Part shown: positions 56,089 to 64,000 of the stretch, piece after piece | Layout of the letters: each line of letters opens with the position of its first letter | Numbering within the stretch: the first letter of the stretch is position 1 | Source of the DNA: Moraxella caviae | Lineage (GTDB): Bacteria > Pseudomonadota > Gammaproteobacteria > Pseudomonadales > Moraxellaceae | Reading direction: 5' to 3' | Assembly (NCBI RefSeq): GCF_002014985.1 | Contig: NZ_MUXU01000018.1 | Span: forward strand, 1-64,000 | DNA: 64,000 nt | Notes under the pieces: generated by a model | Database searches by the model: none | The model's input: only the letters and a program-made list of their open reading frames with translations | Told to the model about the DNA's origin: nothing | Made by a program: the position numbers and the translations under genes

Positions 56089-56422
56089 CACAAATTGTTT
56101 TAGCGTTGCGCTTTTTGATCGCTATATCGGTTAAAAAGAACAGAATTTTAAGCCAAGCTGTGAAAGCAGCAAATACGGCAAGAACAGTCGGTTCTCTACG
56201 GCAGATGTAGAGAACAAAAAGGACAACGCCACAGCCGAAGCATCGTTTTTGGCACTATAAACAACACCCCTGCTGCCGTACTTTTAGTGATTGGCGGGCA
56301 GGGATTGGATTGTTTTGTCTAAAAGCGTATGCTGATAGACAAAATTTACAAAAATGGCGAACCTAATCCTTCACCAAGTGAAGTTAGAGGTTTCAAAAGC
56401 ACTTATTTAGGAGCTTGTTGGC
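56089..56422 (+). ncRNA. Structured leader of the S10 operon
   Basis: Perfect hairpins: GTTCTCTAC at 56191-56199 with GTAGAGAAC at 56207-56215; TTTTGTCTA at 56313-56321 with TAGACAAAA at 56336-56344; CTTCAC at 56369-56374 with GTGAAG at 56378-56383 around CAA. A further CCCTGC/GGCAGGG pairing spans about 56265-56303. In E. coli, L4 represses this operon through its leader; the fold here is not obviously the same and would need comparison. Confidence 0.62.
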
Positions 56423-56734
56423 ATGGCTAACCAGAGAATCCGTATCCGACTAAAATCTTTCGATTATCGTCTGATTGACCAGTCGGCGCAAGAGATTGTC
56501 GATACTGCAAAACGCACAGGCGCGCAAGTTTGTGGCCCAGTGCCGTTGCCGACTCGTATTGAGCGGTTCAACGTATTGACATCACCACACGTCAACAAAG
56601 ACGCTCGTGACCAGTATGAAATTCGCACGCACAAGCGCATGATTGACATCGTGCAACCAACCGATAAGACCGTTGACGCATTGATGAAGCTTGACTTGGC
56701 TGCTGGTGTAGACGTTCAAATCGCCTTGGGCTAA
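56423..56734 (+). CDS. rpsJ: 30S ribosomal protein S10
   Basis: A 103-residue small-subunit protein, also NusE in transcription antitermination. [29 protein letters not shown] and the [12 protein letters not shown] loop are typical. TTTAGGAGCTTGTTGGC precedes ATG 56423. First gene of the S10 operon. Confidence 0.98.
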   Translation: MANQRIRIRLKSFDYRLIDQSAQEIVDTAKRTGAQVCGPVPLPTRIERFNVLTSPHVNKDARDQYEIRTHKRMIDIVQPTDKTVDALMKLDLAAGVDVQIALG

Positions 56735-56785
56735 TTGAGCGCACTGGTTTAATATTCAACGATAGATTATTTAATGAGGTCTAAC

Positions 56786-57424
56786 ATGGCGATTGGTTTA
56801 GTCGGTAAAAAATGCGGCATGACCCGAGTCTTTACTGAAGCAGGTGTTTCTATCCCTGTAACAGTAGTTGAGGTTGACGCAAACCGCATCTCGCAAATCA
56901 AAACAGTGGACACCGATGGCTATAACGCGATTCAAATCACCACAGGTGAGCGTCGTGAGTCTCGTGTAACCGCTGCTCAAAAAGGACACTTTGCTAAAGC
57001 TGGCGTTGCTGCTGGTCGTGGTGTTTGGGAATTTCGCGCTGAAGCTGCTGAGCTTGAAGGTCGTGAAGTTGGCGCAAGCATCTTGGCAGATTTGTTCGAA
57101 GTGGGTCAATTGGTTGACGTAACTGGTCAATCAAAAGGTAAAGGTTTCCAAGGTGGTGTGAAACGCCACAACTTCCGCACCCAAGACGCTTCACACGGTA
57201 ACTCTGTTTCTCACCGTGTGCTAGGTTCTACGGGTCAAAACCAGACTCCAGGTAAAGTTTTCAAAGGCAAAAAGATGCCAGGTCAAATGGGTAACAAACG
57301 TGTTACTGTTCAAGGACTTGAGATTGTATCTGTAGATGCTGAAAAAGGCGTATTGGTCATCAAAGGCGCACTTCCAGGTGCTAATGGTGGCGATGTCATC
57401 GTGCGTCCGTCAGTGAAAGCCTAG
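56786..57424 (+). CDS. rplC: 50S ribosomal protein L3
   Basis: A 212-residue large-subunit protein near the peptidyl-transferase centre. ATG 56786 ([18 protein letters not shown]) is the family start; ATG 56774 lies in frame upstream but its translation would add only MRSN. The Gln-methylation region [19 protein letters not shown] is present. It follows rpsJ by 51 bp. Confidence 0.98.
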   Translation: MAIGLVGKKCGMTRVFTEAGVSIPVTVVEVDANRISQIKTVDTDGYNAIQITTGERRESRVTAAQKGHFAKAGVAAGRGVWEFRAEAAELEGREVGASILADLFEVGQLVDVTGQSKGKGFQGGVKRHNFRTQDASHGNSVSHRVLGSTGQNQTPGKVFKGKKMPGQMGNKRVTVQGLEIVSVDAEKGVLVIKGALPGANGGDVIVRPSVKA

Positions 57425-57439
57425 TGAAAGGGGATTAAC

Positions 57440-58042
57440 GTGAATTTAAAAACTGTTACAGGTGCGGCGGTTGAGCTATCAGAGATCACTTTTGGTCGTG
57501 AGTTCAACGAAGCTTTGGTTCACCAAGTAGTAACCGCTTACCTAGCTGGCGCTCGTCAAGGTACTCGTGCACAAAAAACTCGTGGCGAAGTATCTGGTGG
57601 CGGTAAAAAGCCATGGCGTCAAAAGGGCACTGGTCGTGCTCGCGCAGGTTCAATTCGTAGCCCAATCTGGGTTGGTGGCGGTCGTGCATTTGCTGCCAAA
57701 CCACAAGACTGGTCACAAAAAGTGAACCGCAAAATGTATCGTGGCGCAATGCAGTGCATTCTTGCTGAGCTTGTGCGTCAAGAGCGTTTGGTATTGGTAG
57801 ATTCTATTTCAGTAGACAGCCCAAAAACTAAAGGTTTGGTTGCTAAACTTGCTGAATTGAACGCACCACGTGCGCTAATCGTTACCAGCGAAGTGGACGA
57901 AAACCTATATTTGGCAGCTCGCAACATTCCGCATGTCAATGTACTTGGCACGCGTGAAGTTGATCCTGTAAGCCTTGTATCTTTTGACAAAGTTATCATG
58001 ACAGTTGATGCTGCAAAACAATTTGAGGAGTCACTAGCATGA
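57440..58042 (+). CDS. rplD: 50S ribosomal protein L4
   Basis: A 200-residue large-subunit protein. It starts with GTG 57440 after AAGGGGATTAAC. The extended loop [20 protein letters not shown], then [13 protein letters not shown], lines the exit tunnel. In E. coli L4 is the feedback repressor of the S10 operon, relevant to the structured leader upstream. Overlaps rplW by 4 bases. Confidence 0.98.
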   Translation: MNLKTVTGAAVELSEITFGREFNEALVHQVVTAYLAGARQGTRAQKTRGEVSGGGKKPWRQKGTGRARAGSIRSPIWVGGGRAFAAKPQDWSQKVNRKMYRGAMQCILAELVRQERLVLVDSISVDSPKTKGLVAKLAELNAPRALIVTSEVDENLYLAARNIPHVNVLGTREVDPVSLVSFDKVIMTVDAAKQFEESLA

Positions 58043-58368
58043 GTAACGCACGACTATATCAAGTACTAAAAGCACCTGTTTACTCAGAAAAATCTCAACG
58101 TTTGGGCGATAGCCTTGGCGTGCAAGTTTTCAAAGTGGACAGCAAAGCGACTAAGCGTGAAATCAAACAAGCTGTTGAGCTGATGTTTGAAGGCGTAGAA
58201 GTGGTAAAAGTAAACACTTTGAACGTTAAAGGCAAAACCAAGCGCTTTGGTCGTATCACAGGCAAGCGCTCTGACGTGAAAAAAGCCTATGTAACGCTAA
58301 AAGCAGGTTCAGACGTACAAATCGGTGCTGGTGAAGAAGCTGCCAGTGAAACAGCGACTAACGAATAA
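58039..58368 (+). CDS. rplW: 50S ribosomal protein L23
   Basis: A 109-residue protein at the tunnel exit, the docking site for trigger factor and [20 protein letters not shown] and [20 protein letters not shown] are typical. A short acidic tail ([14 protein letters not shown]) extends it beyond the E. coli protein (100). Overlaps the end of rplD by 4 bases. Confidence 0.98.
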   Translation: MSNARLYQVLKAPVYSEKSQRLGDSLGVQVFKVDSKATKREIKQAVELMFEGVEVVKVNTLNVKGKTKRFGRITGKRSDVKKAYVTLKAGSDVQIGAGEEAASETATNE

Positions 58369-58378
58369 GGAATAGAAA

Positions 58379-59206
58379 ATGCCTATCGTAAAAGCAAAAC
58401 CTACATCACCAGGTCGCCGCTTTGTTGAAAAAGTTGTGCATCCACACCTTTATAAAGGTCGTCCTTATGCACCGCTTGTAGAATCAAAAGCTAAGACTGG
58501 CGGTCGTAACAACAACGGTCGTATCACCACTCGTCATATTGGTGGCGGTCATAAGCAACACTATCGTTTGATTGACTTCAAACGTAACAAAGACGGTATC
58601 ATTGCTACCGTAGAGCGCATCGAGTACGATCCAAACCGTACTGCGCACATTGCGCTTTTGAAATATGCTGATGGTGAGCGTCGCTACATCATCGCACCTA
58701 AAAAATTGGCAGTAGGCGATCAGGTTCAATCTGGCGAAGGTTCTCCAATCCGTCCGGGTAACTGCTTGCCACTTAAAAATATCCCAGTGGGTACTGTTAT
58801 TCACAACATCGAACTAAAAATCGGCAAAGGCGCGCAAATCGCACGTTCTGCTGGTGCAGCGGTTCAGTTGTTGGGTAAAGACGGTGCTTATGTGATCGTA
58901 CGTTTGCGCTCTGGCGAAACTCGCCGTATCCATGCAAACTGCCGCGCGGTTGTTGGTGAAGTTTCTAACACAGAAAACAACCTAAAATCGCTTGGTAAAG
59001 CAGGTGCAGCGCGCTGGCGTGGTGTTCGTCCTACCGTTCGCGGTACGGCTATGAACCCGATTGATCACCCACACGGTGGTGGTGAAGGACGTAACTTTGG
59101 TAAACACCCAACCAGTCCTTGGGGTCAGAAAGCTAAGGGTCTTAAGACTCGTTCTAACAAGCGTACTGACAGTATGATCATCCGTCGCCGTCGTGCCAAG
59201 AAATAA
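58379..59206 (+). CDS. rplB: 50S ribosomal protein L2
   Basis: A 275-residue core large-subunit protein (E. coli 273) needed for subunit joining and peptidyl transfer. The C-terminal [20 protein letters not shown] with the conserved His is intact. AAGGAATAGAAA precedes ATG 58379. Confidence 0.99.
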   Translation: MPIVKAKPTSPGRRFVEKVVHPHLYKGRPYAPLVESKAKTGGRNNNGRITTRHIGGGHKQHYRLIDFKRNKDGIIATVERIEYDPNRTAHIALLKYADGERRYIIAPKKLAVGDQVQSGEGSPIRPGNCLPLKNIPVGTVIHNIELKIGKGAQIARSAGAAVQLLGKDGAYVIVRLRSGETRRIHANCRAVVGEVSNTENNLKSLGKAGAARWRGVRPTVRGTAMNPIDHPHGGGEGRNFGKHPTSPWGQKAKGLKTRSNKRTDSMIIRRRRAKK

Positions 59207-59218
59207 AGGAAAAGTTTC

Positions 59219-59494
59219 ATGCCTCGTTCATTGAAAAAAGGTCCATTCATTGACGCACATTTGTTTGCAAAGGTTGAAGCTGCTCTTGAGAGCAACAACC
59301 GCAAACCGATCAAAACTTGGTCTCGTCGCTCGATGATTCTACCACAAATGGTTGGCTTGACCATTTCTGTTCACAACGGCCGCACTCATGTGCCAGTTAT
59401 CGTGAACGAACAAATGGTTGGTCATAAACTCGGTGAATTCGCTCCGACCCGTTCATATCGTGGTCATGGCGTTGATAAGAAATCTAAGAGATAA
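59219..59494 (+). CDS. rpsS: 30S ribosomal protein S19
   Basis: A 91-residue small-subunit head protein, standard length. [20 protein letters not shown] and [20 protein letters not shown] are typical. AAAGGAAAAGTTTC precedes ATG 59219. Confidence 0.98.
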   Translation: MPRSLKKGPFIDAHLFAKVEAALESNNRKPIKTWSRRSMILPQMVGLTISVHNGRTHVPVIVNEQMVGHKLGEFAPTRSYRGHGVDKKSKR

Positions 59495-59502
59495 GGTGTA
59501 CC

Positions 59503-59832
59503 ATGGAAGTAACTGCAAAATTACGTGGTGCCGCCATTTCGGCACAAAAAGTAAGATTGGTTGCGGACGAAGTTCGTGGTAAGCCAATTGACCGCGCTCT
59601 AGACATCTTGACCTTTAGCAACAAAAAAGGCGCTAAATTGGTTAAAAAATGCCTAGAGTCAGCCATTGCTAACGCTGAGCACAACAATGGCTTGGATATT
59701 GACACGCTGCGTGTTTCAACCATCTACGTTGATGAAGGTATTACTTTGAAGCGTATTATGCCTCGTGCCAAGGGTCGTGCTGACCGCATCAGCAAGCGCA
59801 CTTGTCACATCACTGTTAAAGTAGGAGCATAA
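59503..59832 (+). CDS. rplV: 50S ribosomal protein L22
   Basis: A 109-residue large-subunit protein whose loop reaches the exit tunnel. [20 protein letters not shown] and [20 protein letters not shown] are conserved. Starts 8 bp after rpsS. Confidence 0.98.
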   Translation: MEVTAKLRGAAISAQKVRLVADEVRGKPIDRALDILTFSNKKGAKLVKKCLESAIANAEHNNGLDIDTLRVSTIYVDEGITLKRIMPRAKGRADRISKRTCHITVKVGA

Positions 59833-59834
59833 TC

Positions 59835-60557
59835 ATGGGTCAAAAAGTACATCCTATTGGTATCCGTCTAGGTGTTGTTAAAAAGCACAACGCAAACTGG
59901 TATGCAAGCCCAAAGCAATACTCTGAGTATCTGCTAAATGACTTTAAAGTGCGTGATTTCTTGCGCAACAAACTTAAAGAAGCAATGGTGAGCAACATTA
60001 GCATCGAGCGTCCTACTGGCGCAGCGAAAATCACCATTTCATCAGCGCGTCCGGGCGTGATCATTGGTAAGCAAGGTGCAGACATCGAAGCACTTCAAAA
60101 AGAGCTGACCAAAATCATGGGCGTACCAGCGCAAGTAAACATCCAAGAAATCACTCAACCTGATTTGGATGCTCGCTTGGTTGCTGTTGGTATCGCAAAC
60201 CAACTAGAGCGTCGTGTGATGTTCCGCCGTGCAATGAAGCGCGCTGTTCAAAACAGTATGCGTTCTGGCGCACAAGGCATCAAAGTTGAGCTTTCTGGTC
60301 GTCTTGGCGGTGCTGAAATCGCGCGTACCGAATGGTATCGTGAAGGTCGTGTGCCACTACACACCCTTCGTGCAGATATTGATTACGCAGAAGTTCGTGC
60401 AGAAACCACTTATGGCACCATCGGTGTGAAAGTGTGGATTTTCCGTGGTGAAATCCTAGACGGCATGAACAGTGTTTACAATCCTGTGGCTGAAGATAAG
60501 ACTCGTGCGCCAAAACGCCGTGGTCGTACCAACCGCCGCAACAACGACAGAGGGTAA
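59835..60557 (+). CDS. rpsC: 30S ribosomal protein S3
   Basis: A 240-residue small-subunit protein with a KH domain ([17 protein letters not shown]). [20 protein letters not shown] is the family start. It lines the mRNA entry site. The basic tail [14 protein letters not shown] is slightly divergent from E. coli. Starts 2 bp after the rplV stop. Confidence 0.98.
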   Translation: MGQKVHPIGIRLGVVKKHNANWYASPKQYSEYLLNDFKVRDFLRNKLKEAMVSNISIERPTGAAKITISSARPGVIIGKQGADIEALQKELTKIMGVPAQVNIQEITQPDLDARLVAVGIANQLERRVMFRRAMKRAVQNSMRSGAQGIKVELSGRLGGAEIARTEWYREGRVPLHTLRADIDYAEVRAETTYGTIGVKVWIFRGEILDGMNSVYNPVAEDKTRAPKRRGRTNRRNNDRG

Positions 60558-60560
60558 GCT

Positions 60561-60974
60561 ATGTTACAACCAAAACGTACCAAGTTTCGCAAAATGCACA
60601 AAGGGCGTAACACAGGTCTAGCCCAACGTGGTAACACCGTTGCATTTGGTGAAATTGGTCTAAAATCAATCGGTCGCGGTCGTATGACTGCTCGCCAAAT
60701 TGAAGCAGCACGTCGTACCATCACTCGTCGCATTAAGCGTGGCGGTAAAATCTGGATTCGTGTATTCCCAGACAAACCAATCACCGAAAAACCACTAGAA
60801 GTGCGTATGGGTAAAGGTAAAGGTCCTGTAGAGTACTGGGTAGCTGAAATCAAGCCGGGCAAAATGCTTTACGAGATCCAAGGTGTGAGCGAAGAGCTGG
60901 CACGCGAAGCCCTAACTTTGGCTTCAGCAAAACTGCCTTTCAAAACCACCATTGTTAAACGGACGGTAATGTAA
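60561..60974 (+). CDS. rplP: 50S ribosomal protein L16
   Basis: A 137-residue protein that positions the A-site tRNA, standard length. [18 protein letters not shown] and AWRIGK-equivalent [23 protein letters not shown] are typical. Stop codon and the rpmC start overlap by one base. Confidence 0.98.
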   Translation: MLQPKRTKFRKMHKGRNTGLAQRGNTVAFGEIGLKSIGRGRMTARQIEAARRTITRRIKRGGKIWIRVFPDKPITEKPLEVRMGKGKGPVEYWVAEIKPGKMLYEIQGVSEELAREALTLASAKLPFKTTIVKRTVM

Positions 60975-61171
60975 TGAAAACCAACGAATTGCGTGAAAAA
61001 TCAGTAGAAGAGTTGGCGCAGTTGCTGGACGAAAAGCAGCTTGATGCATTCCGTCTTCGCATGGCGAAAGCAACTGGTCAGCTAGGTAACACTCACGAAG
61101 TTAAGGCAAATCGTCGCACCATCGCACGAATCTTGACTTTGATCAATGAAAAACAAAGAGGTGACGCATGA
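60974..61171 (+). CDS. rpmC: 50S ribosomal protein L29
   Basis: A 65-residue two-helix protein near the tunnel exit. [20 protein letters not shown] and the [15 protein letters not shown] end are typical. Overlaps rpsQ by 4 bases. Confidence 0.97.
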   Translation: MKTNELREKSVEELAQLLDEKQLDAFRLRMAKATGQLGNTHEVKANRRTIARILTLINEKQRGDA

Positions 61172-61440
61172 GCGAGAACACCCAAACTCAAGAAGTTGGT
61201 GTTGTAACTGGCAAAGTAGTCAGCAACAAGATGGATAAGTCTATCACTGTGCTGGTTGAGCGCCAAATTCGCCACCCGATGTACGGCAAACAAGTTCGTC
61301 GTTCTACCAAACTAAAAGCTCACGATGAGAACAACGTTTGTCAAGAAGGCGATATCGTTCGTATCAAAGAAACTCGTCCTATCTCAAAGACCAAAACTTG
61401 GACTTTGGTAGACGTAGTTGAGACTGCGGTAAAAATTTAA
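61168..61440 (+). CDS. rpsQ: 30S ribosomal protein S17
   Basis: A 90-residue small-subunit assembly protein. [20 protein letters not shown] and [17 protein letters not shown] are conserved. It is the last gene of the S10 operon. A promoter for the next operon starts 6 bp after its stop. Confidence 0.98.
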   Translation: MSENTQTQEVGVVTGKVVSNKMDKSITVLVERQIRHPMYGKQVRRSTKLKAHDENNVCQEGDIVRIKETRPISKTKTWTLVDVVETAVKI

Positions 61441-61445
61441 GCTAT

Positions 61446-61474
61446 TTGCATTAAAAGCCATTTACTAGTATAAT
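61446..61474 (+). promoter_or_regulatory. Promoter of the spc operon
   Basis: TTGCAT at 61446-61451 and a perfect TATAAT at 61469-61474 are 17 bases apart, in the 123-bp gap between rpsQ and rplN. E. coli has its spc promoter in the same gap. Confidence 0.78.
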
Positions 61475-61496
61475 AGTGCGTCTTTAAGGCGTGATA

Positions 61497-61525
61497 GCCA
61501 AAACTCACATTTTGTGGGTTTTGGC
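61497..61525 (+). ncRNA. Strong hairpin in the spc leader
   Basis: GCCAAAACTCAC at 61497-61508 pairs with GTGGGTTTTGGC at 61514-61525 (one T-G pair) around a five-base loop. It lies about 15 nt after the likely transcription start and 38 nt before rplN. The bases after it (AACATGGC) lack a T run, so it is not a plain terminator; it may be a regulatory or stabilising element. Confidence 0.6.
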
Positions 61526-61563
61526 AACATGGCTTTTATGTATATTTTTTATGGAGTAATGCG

Positions 61564-61932
61564 ATGATTCAGACTGAAACAATGCTGGAAGTTGCAGACA
61601 ACAGCGGTGCGCGTCGTGTACAGTGCATCAAGGTATTGGGCGGTTCACATCGTCGTTATGCCTCTGTTGGCGACATCATTAAAGTAACCGTGAAAGAAGC
61701 AATTCCTCGCGGTCGTGTTAAAAAAGGCGACGTGATGAATGCTGTCGTGGTACGCACCAAAAAAGGCGTGCGCCGTCCAGACGGTTCTGTTCTGCGTTTT
61801 GATGACAATGCAGCGGTTATTTTGAACAACAACAAAGCACCGATTGCAACTCGTATTTTTGGACCTGTTACTCGTGAACTGCGTAGTGAACAATTTATGA
61901 AAATTGTATCACTAGCACCAGAAGTACTGTAA
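61564..61932 (+). CDS. rplN: 50S ribosomal protein L14
   Basis: A 122-residue large-subunit protein at the subunit interface, standard length. [20 protein letters not shown] is the universal start. It is the first gene of the spc operon. ATGGAGTAATGCG precedes ATG 61564. Confidence 0.98.
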   Translation: MIQTETMLEVADNSGARRVQCIKVLGGSHRRYASVGDIIKVTVKEAIPRGRVKKGDVMNAVVVRTKKGVRRPDGSVLRFDDNAAVILNNNKAPIATRIFGPVTRELRSEQFMKIVSLAPEVL

Positions 61933-61951
61933 TCTTATTTTGAGGCATCTT

Positions 61952-62269
61952 ATGGCAAAGTTACGCAAAGGCGATACCGTGGTTGTGATTGCTGGTAAAG
62001 ACAAAGGCAAGCAAGGCACAATTTTGGCGGTGAAAGCAGATCGTGTAAAAGTTGAGGGCATCAACATTGTAACCAAACACCAAAAACCTAACCAAATGTT
62101 AGGTAAAGAAGGTGGCATTGTTAAGCAAGAAGCTTTCCTACACATTTCAAACGTTGCAATTTATAACGCAGCAACCCAAAAGGCAGATCGTATTGCTTAC
62201 CAAGTGAACGAAGAGGGCAAAAAAGTCCGCATCTACCGTTCTACTGGTGAAGTAGTGGCGACTGCATAA
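61952..62269 (+). CDS. rplX: 50S ribosomal protein L24
   Basis: A 105-residue assembly-initiation protein. The KOW motif [20 protein letters not shown] is near the start. ATG 61952 (MAKLRKGD) is the family start; a longer frame from 61940 would add MRHL. TTGAGGCATCTT precedes it. Confidence 0.98.
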   Translation: MAKLRKGDTVVVIAGKDKGKQGTILAVKADRVKVEGINIVTKHQKPNQMLGKEGGIVKQEAFLHISNVAIYNAATQKADRIAYQVNEEGKKVRIYRSTGEVVATA

Positions 62270-62289
62270 GAGACTAAGGGTAAACAGTA

Positions 62290-62826
62290 ATGGCAAGATT
62301 AAAATCTCTATACAACGACAAGCTAAAGCAGCAAATCAAAGATGAGCTAGGCTTGGAAAACGTAATGCAAGTGCCAAAAATCACCAAAATCACTCTAAAC
62401 ATGGGTGTTGGTGGTGCAGCACAAGACAAAAAACTACTTGAAGGTGCATTGGCGGACATGACTGCAATCGCAGGTCAAAAGCCAGTGGTAACCAAAGCAC
62501 GCAAATCAGTTGCTGGCTTTAAGATTCGTGAAGAATGGCCGATTGGCTGCAAAGTAACGCTGCGTGGCGAGCAAATGTACGAATTCCTAGATCGTCTTAT
62601 TGCCATTGCGATTCCTCGTATTCGTGATTTCCGTGGTTTTTCAGCCAAAGCATTTGATGGTCGTGGCAACTACTCGCTAGGCATCAAAGAGCAGATCGTT
62701 TTCCCAGAAGTTGACTTTGACAAAATCGATCGTATCCGTGGTATGGACATCACCATCACCACCACAGCAGCGAACGATGATCAAGGTCGTGCATTGCTAA
62801 AAGCATTTGGCTTCCCATTCAGATAA
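62290..62826 (+). CDS. rplE: 50S ribosomal protein L5
   Basis: A 178-residue 5S-rRNA-binding protein. [20 protein letters not shown] and the [19 protein letters not shown] end are typical. AAGGGTAAACAGTA precedes ATG 62290. In E. coli S8 represses the spc operon by binding near this start. Confidence 0.98.
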   Translation: MARLKSLYNDKLKQQIKDELGLENVMQVPKITKITLNMGVGGAAQDKKLLEGALADMTAIAGQKPVVTKARKSVAGFKIREEWPIGCKVTLRGEQMYEFLDRLIAIAIPRIRDFRGFSAKAFDGRGNYSLGIKEQIVFPEVDFDKIDRIRGMDITITTTAANDDQGRALLKAFGFPFR

Positions 62827-62836
62827 GGTAAACGTT

Positions 62837-63142
62837 ATGGCTAAAATGAGCATGATTAATCGCGAACTAAAGCGCGAAAAATGTGTGGCTAAGTACGCCG
62901 AAAAGCGTGCCGCCCTTAAAGCTATCATCAGCGATGTGAATGCAAGCGACGAAGAGCGCTTGGATGCAATGCTTGCCCTTCAAGCACTGCCACGTAATTC
63001 ATCACCAGTACGCCTACGCAACCGCTGTGGTCTAACTGGTCGCCCACATGGCTTTTTCCGTAAATTTGGTCTATCACGCAACAAATTGCGTGAGCGTGTA
63101 ATGCAAGGCGACGTTCCAGGCGTTCGCAAAGCAAGCTGGTAA
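62837..63142 (+). CDS. rpsN: 30S ribosomal protein S14
   Basis: A 101-residue S14 of the zinc-free type (no CxxC pairs). [20 protein letters not shown] and [20 protein letters not shown] are conserved. ATG 62837 after AAGGTAAACGTT is chosen; the open frame from 62807 overlaps rplE. Confidence 0.98.
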   Translation: MAKMSMINRELKREKCVAKYAEKRAALKAIISDVNASDEERLDAMLALQALPRNSSPVRLRNRCGLTGRPHGFFRKFGLSRNKLRERVMQGDVPGVRKASW

Positions 63143-63152
63143 GGAGTTCGCA

Positions 63153-63551
63153 ATGAGTATGCAAGATCCTGTTGCTGATATGCTAACCCGTATCCGTAAC
63201 GCACAATCACGAAACAAGCCATCAGTATCTATGCCTGCATCAAAACTACGCAAATCAATCGCTGATTTGCTAGTGGCTGAAGGTTATCTAACTTCTGCTG
63301 AAGTGGTAGATGCTGAAAATGGTAATAAAGTATTGAACGTAGAATTGAAATACTATCAAGGCAAAGGCGTTATCGCTCAATTGAAGCGTTACAGCCGTCC
63401 GGGTCTACGCCAATACCGCGGCAAAGACGAGCTACCAAGCGTACAAAAAGGCTTGGGTGTGGCAATCATCTCTACCAGCAAAGGCATCATGAGCGATCGT
63501 GCTGCACGCGCAGCTGGTATCGGTGGCGAAGTAATCGCTTTGGTTGCTTAA
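63153..63551 (+). CDS. rpsH: 30S ribosomal protein S8
   Basis: A 132-residue small-subunit assembly protein. [20 protein letters not shown] and the C-terminal [20 protein letters not shown] are typical. AAGGAGTTCGCA precedes ATG 63153. In E. coli S8 is the operon repressor. A terminator and a new promoter follow it instead of rplF directly. Confidence 0.98.
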   Translation: MSMQDPVADMLTRIRNAQSRNKPSVSMPASKLRKSIADLLVAEGYLTSAEVVDAENGNKVLNVELKYYQGKGVIAQLKRYSRPGLRQYRGKDELPSVQKGLGVAIISTSKGIMSDRAARAAGIGGEVIALVA

Positions 63552-63635
63552 TCGCGCTGACGAAGATTCGTCCTTTTTATGATTTAAAATCAATATTTGC
63601 AGTCTTGCGATTTGGTTATAAAATTGTAAAAATTG

Positions 63636-63666
63636 AAAAATCCTTGGTTTACGCCAAGGATTTTTT
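63636..63666 (+). terminator. Terminator inside the spc cluster, after rpsH
   Basis: AAAATCCTTGG at 63637-63647 pairs with CCAAGGATTTT at 63654-63664, ending in a T run. A strong intrinsic terminator about 85 bp after rpsH. Confidence 0.88.
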
Positions 63667-63676
63667 GTGCTATAAT
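63648..63676 (+). promoter_or_regulatory. Promoter of rplF overlapping the terminator
   Basis: TTTACG at 63648-63653 (exactly the loop of the terminator hairpin) and a perfect TATAAT at 63671-63676 are 17 bases apart. Transcription would start near 63683. Confidence 0.75.
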
Positions 63677-63685
63677 GCCGTGCTT

Positions 63686-63828
63686 TTTAGACAAAGCAGC
63701 TTTTGGTTGTCTTTTAACCAAAGCCAAGCAGGACGATTTAAATCACCGTGCATGAGTTTAATGTCTTAATATTGAGCATTAAAGCGTTGTCTAAATTGAT
63801 TGTATTTGGTTACTGCCATTGTGGCAGT
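63686..63828 (+). ncRNA. Structured leader upstream of rplF
   Basis: A closing stem TTTAGACAA (63686-63694) with TTGTCTAAA (63787-63795) encloses two hairpins. These are GCTTTTGGTT (63699-63708) with AACCAAAGC (63716-63724), and TTTAATG (63757-63763) with CATTAAA (63777-63783). A separate hairpin ACTGCC (63812-63817) with GGCAGT (63823-63828) precedes the ribosome site AAAGGAAATTCCT. The fold looks like a multi-branch element and may be an autoregulatory leader. Confidence 0.65.
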
Positions 63829-63850
63829 TTAATTTTTAAAGGAAATTCCT

Positions 63851-64000
63851 ATGTCTCGTGTGGCTAAAGCCCCAGTAACGTTGCCAGCTGGCACTAGCGT
63901 TACTTTGAACGGTCAGCAGGTTGAAGTTAAAGGCAAGAACGGTTCTTTGTCTTTGCGCCTGCATGATTTGGTCGAGCTAAAGCAAGAAGAAAACGTAGTT
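63851..64000 (+). CDS. rplF: 50S ribosomal protein L6 (partial, cut by window end)
   Basis: The first 50 residues of L6: [20 protein letters not shown] and [19 protein letters not shown] are typical of the family (about 177 residues in full). ATG 63851 follows AAAGGAAATTCCT. The gene continues past the window. It is preceded by its own promoter and leader. Confidence 0.95.
   Translation, partial: MSRVAKAPVTLPAGTSVTLNGQQVEVKGKNGSLSLRLHDLVELKQEENVV

Larger units (their letters stand above)
55768..56422. other. Gene-free region upstream of the S10 operon
   Basis: About 655 bp. The first half, to about 56050, is AT-rich without a recognised signal and no strong terminator for rng was found. The second half contains the rpsJ promoter and a leader of about 330 nt with several hairpins, listed separately. 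Confidence 0.7.

Noticed and set aside
56022..56210. Short plus-strand frames in the S10 operon leader region.
   Set aside because: They span the promoter and hairpins, have no ribosome site and no recognisable product.

Overview
The window is a stretch of gammaproteobacterial chromosome, most likely Moraxella or a close relative in the Moraxellaceae. The reasoning is the gene content and order (fadB-fadA, rpmI-rplT-pheS-pheT-ihfA, hisIE-tatA-tatB-tatC, gatCAB next to maf-rng, S10 and spc operons), the moderate GC content, and protein sequences that resemble the Acinetobacter/Psychrobacter/Moraxella group. The family was assigned by reading only; no database was searched. No transposase, tRNA, rRNA or CRISPR array was seen.

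Layout. 1-1.5 kb: two envelope-directed genes (an SH3-like secreted protein and a VanY-type M15 peptidase). 1.7-5.7 kb: the fatty-acid beta-oxidation operon fadB-fadA with a PIN-domain toxin-antitoxin pair inside it. 6-7.2 kb: gltS. 7.4-11.7 kb: an iron-siderophore ABC importer behind a Fur-box-like promoter. 11.8-18.4 kb: a minus-strand block of dusC, a UvrD-like helicase, tatCBA, hisIE and ynfA. 18.6-25 kb: rpmI-rplT, pheS-pheT, ihfA and rpmE2 on the plus strand, interrupted by a Uma2-family gene and an orphan antitoxin. 25-38 kb: the leucine/isovalerate (liu) operon on the minus strand, divergent from a TetR regulator, an acyl-CoA ligase, a thioesterase and an MFS acid transporter. This block is bracketed by two copies of a non-coding repeat of about 480 bp that carries DnaA-box sequences. 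38-47.3 kb: a histidine-utilization (hut) cluster with a second PIN toxin-antitoxin pair and a LysE exporter inside it. 47.6-55.8 kb: a phosphopantetheinyl transferase, a LysR regulator, gatB-orf-gatA-gatC, maf and rng. 56-64 kb: S10 and spc ribosomal protein operons, running off the window end inside rplF.

How the parts work together. Much of the window is catabolism of acids and amino acids: fatty acids to acetyl-CoA (FadBA), leucine to acetoacetate and acetyl-CoA (LiuA-E), and histidine to glutamate (HutHUIG), together with a glutamate/sodium symporter. The rest is translation machinery and protein export.

The most unusual observations are: (1) the DnaA-box repeat flanking the liu block, one copy of which keeps a remnant of the hutI 3' end; (2) a terminator, an overlapping promoter and a folded leader of about 165 nt that split the spc operon between rpsH and rplF; (3) accessory genes (two PIN toxin-antitoxin pairs, an orphan antitoxin, a Uma2 gene, a small unknown ORF) lodged inside core metabolic and translation gene clusters; (4) three perfectly spaced 16-bp repeats at the liu/tetR divergent control region; and (5) a HutC-like operator at hutU without a hutC gene in view.
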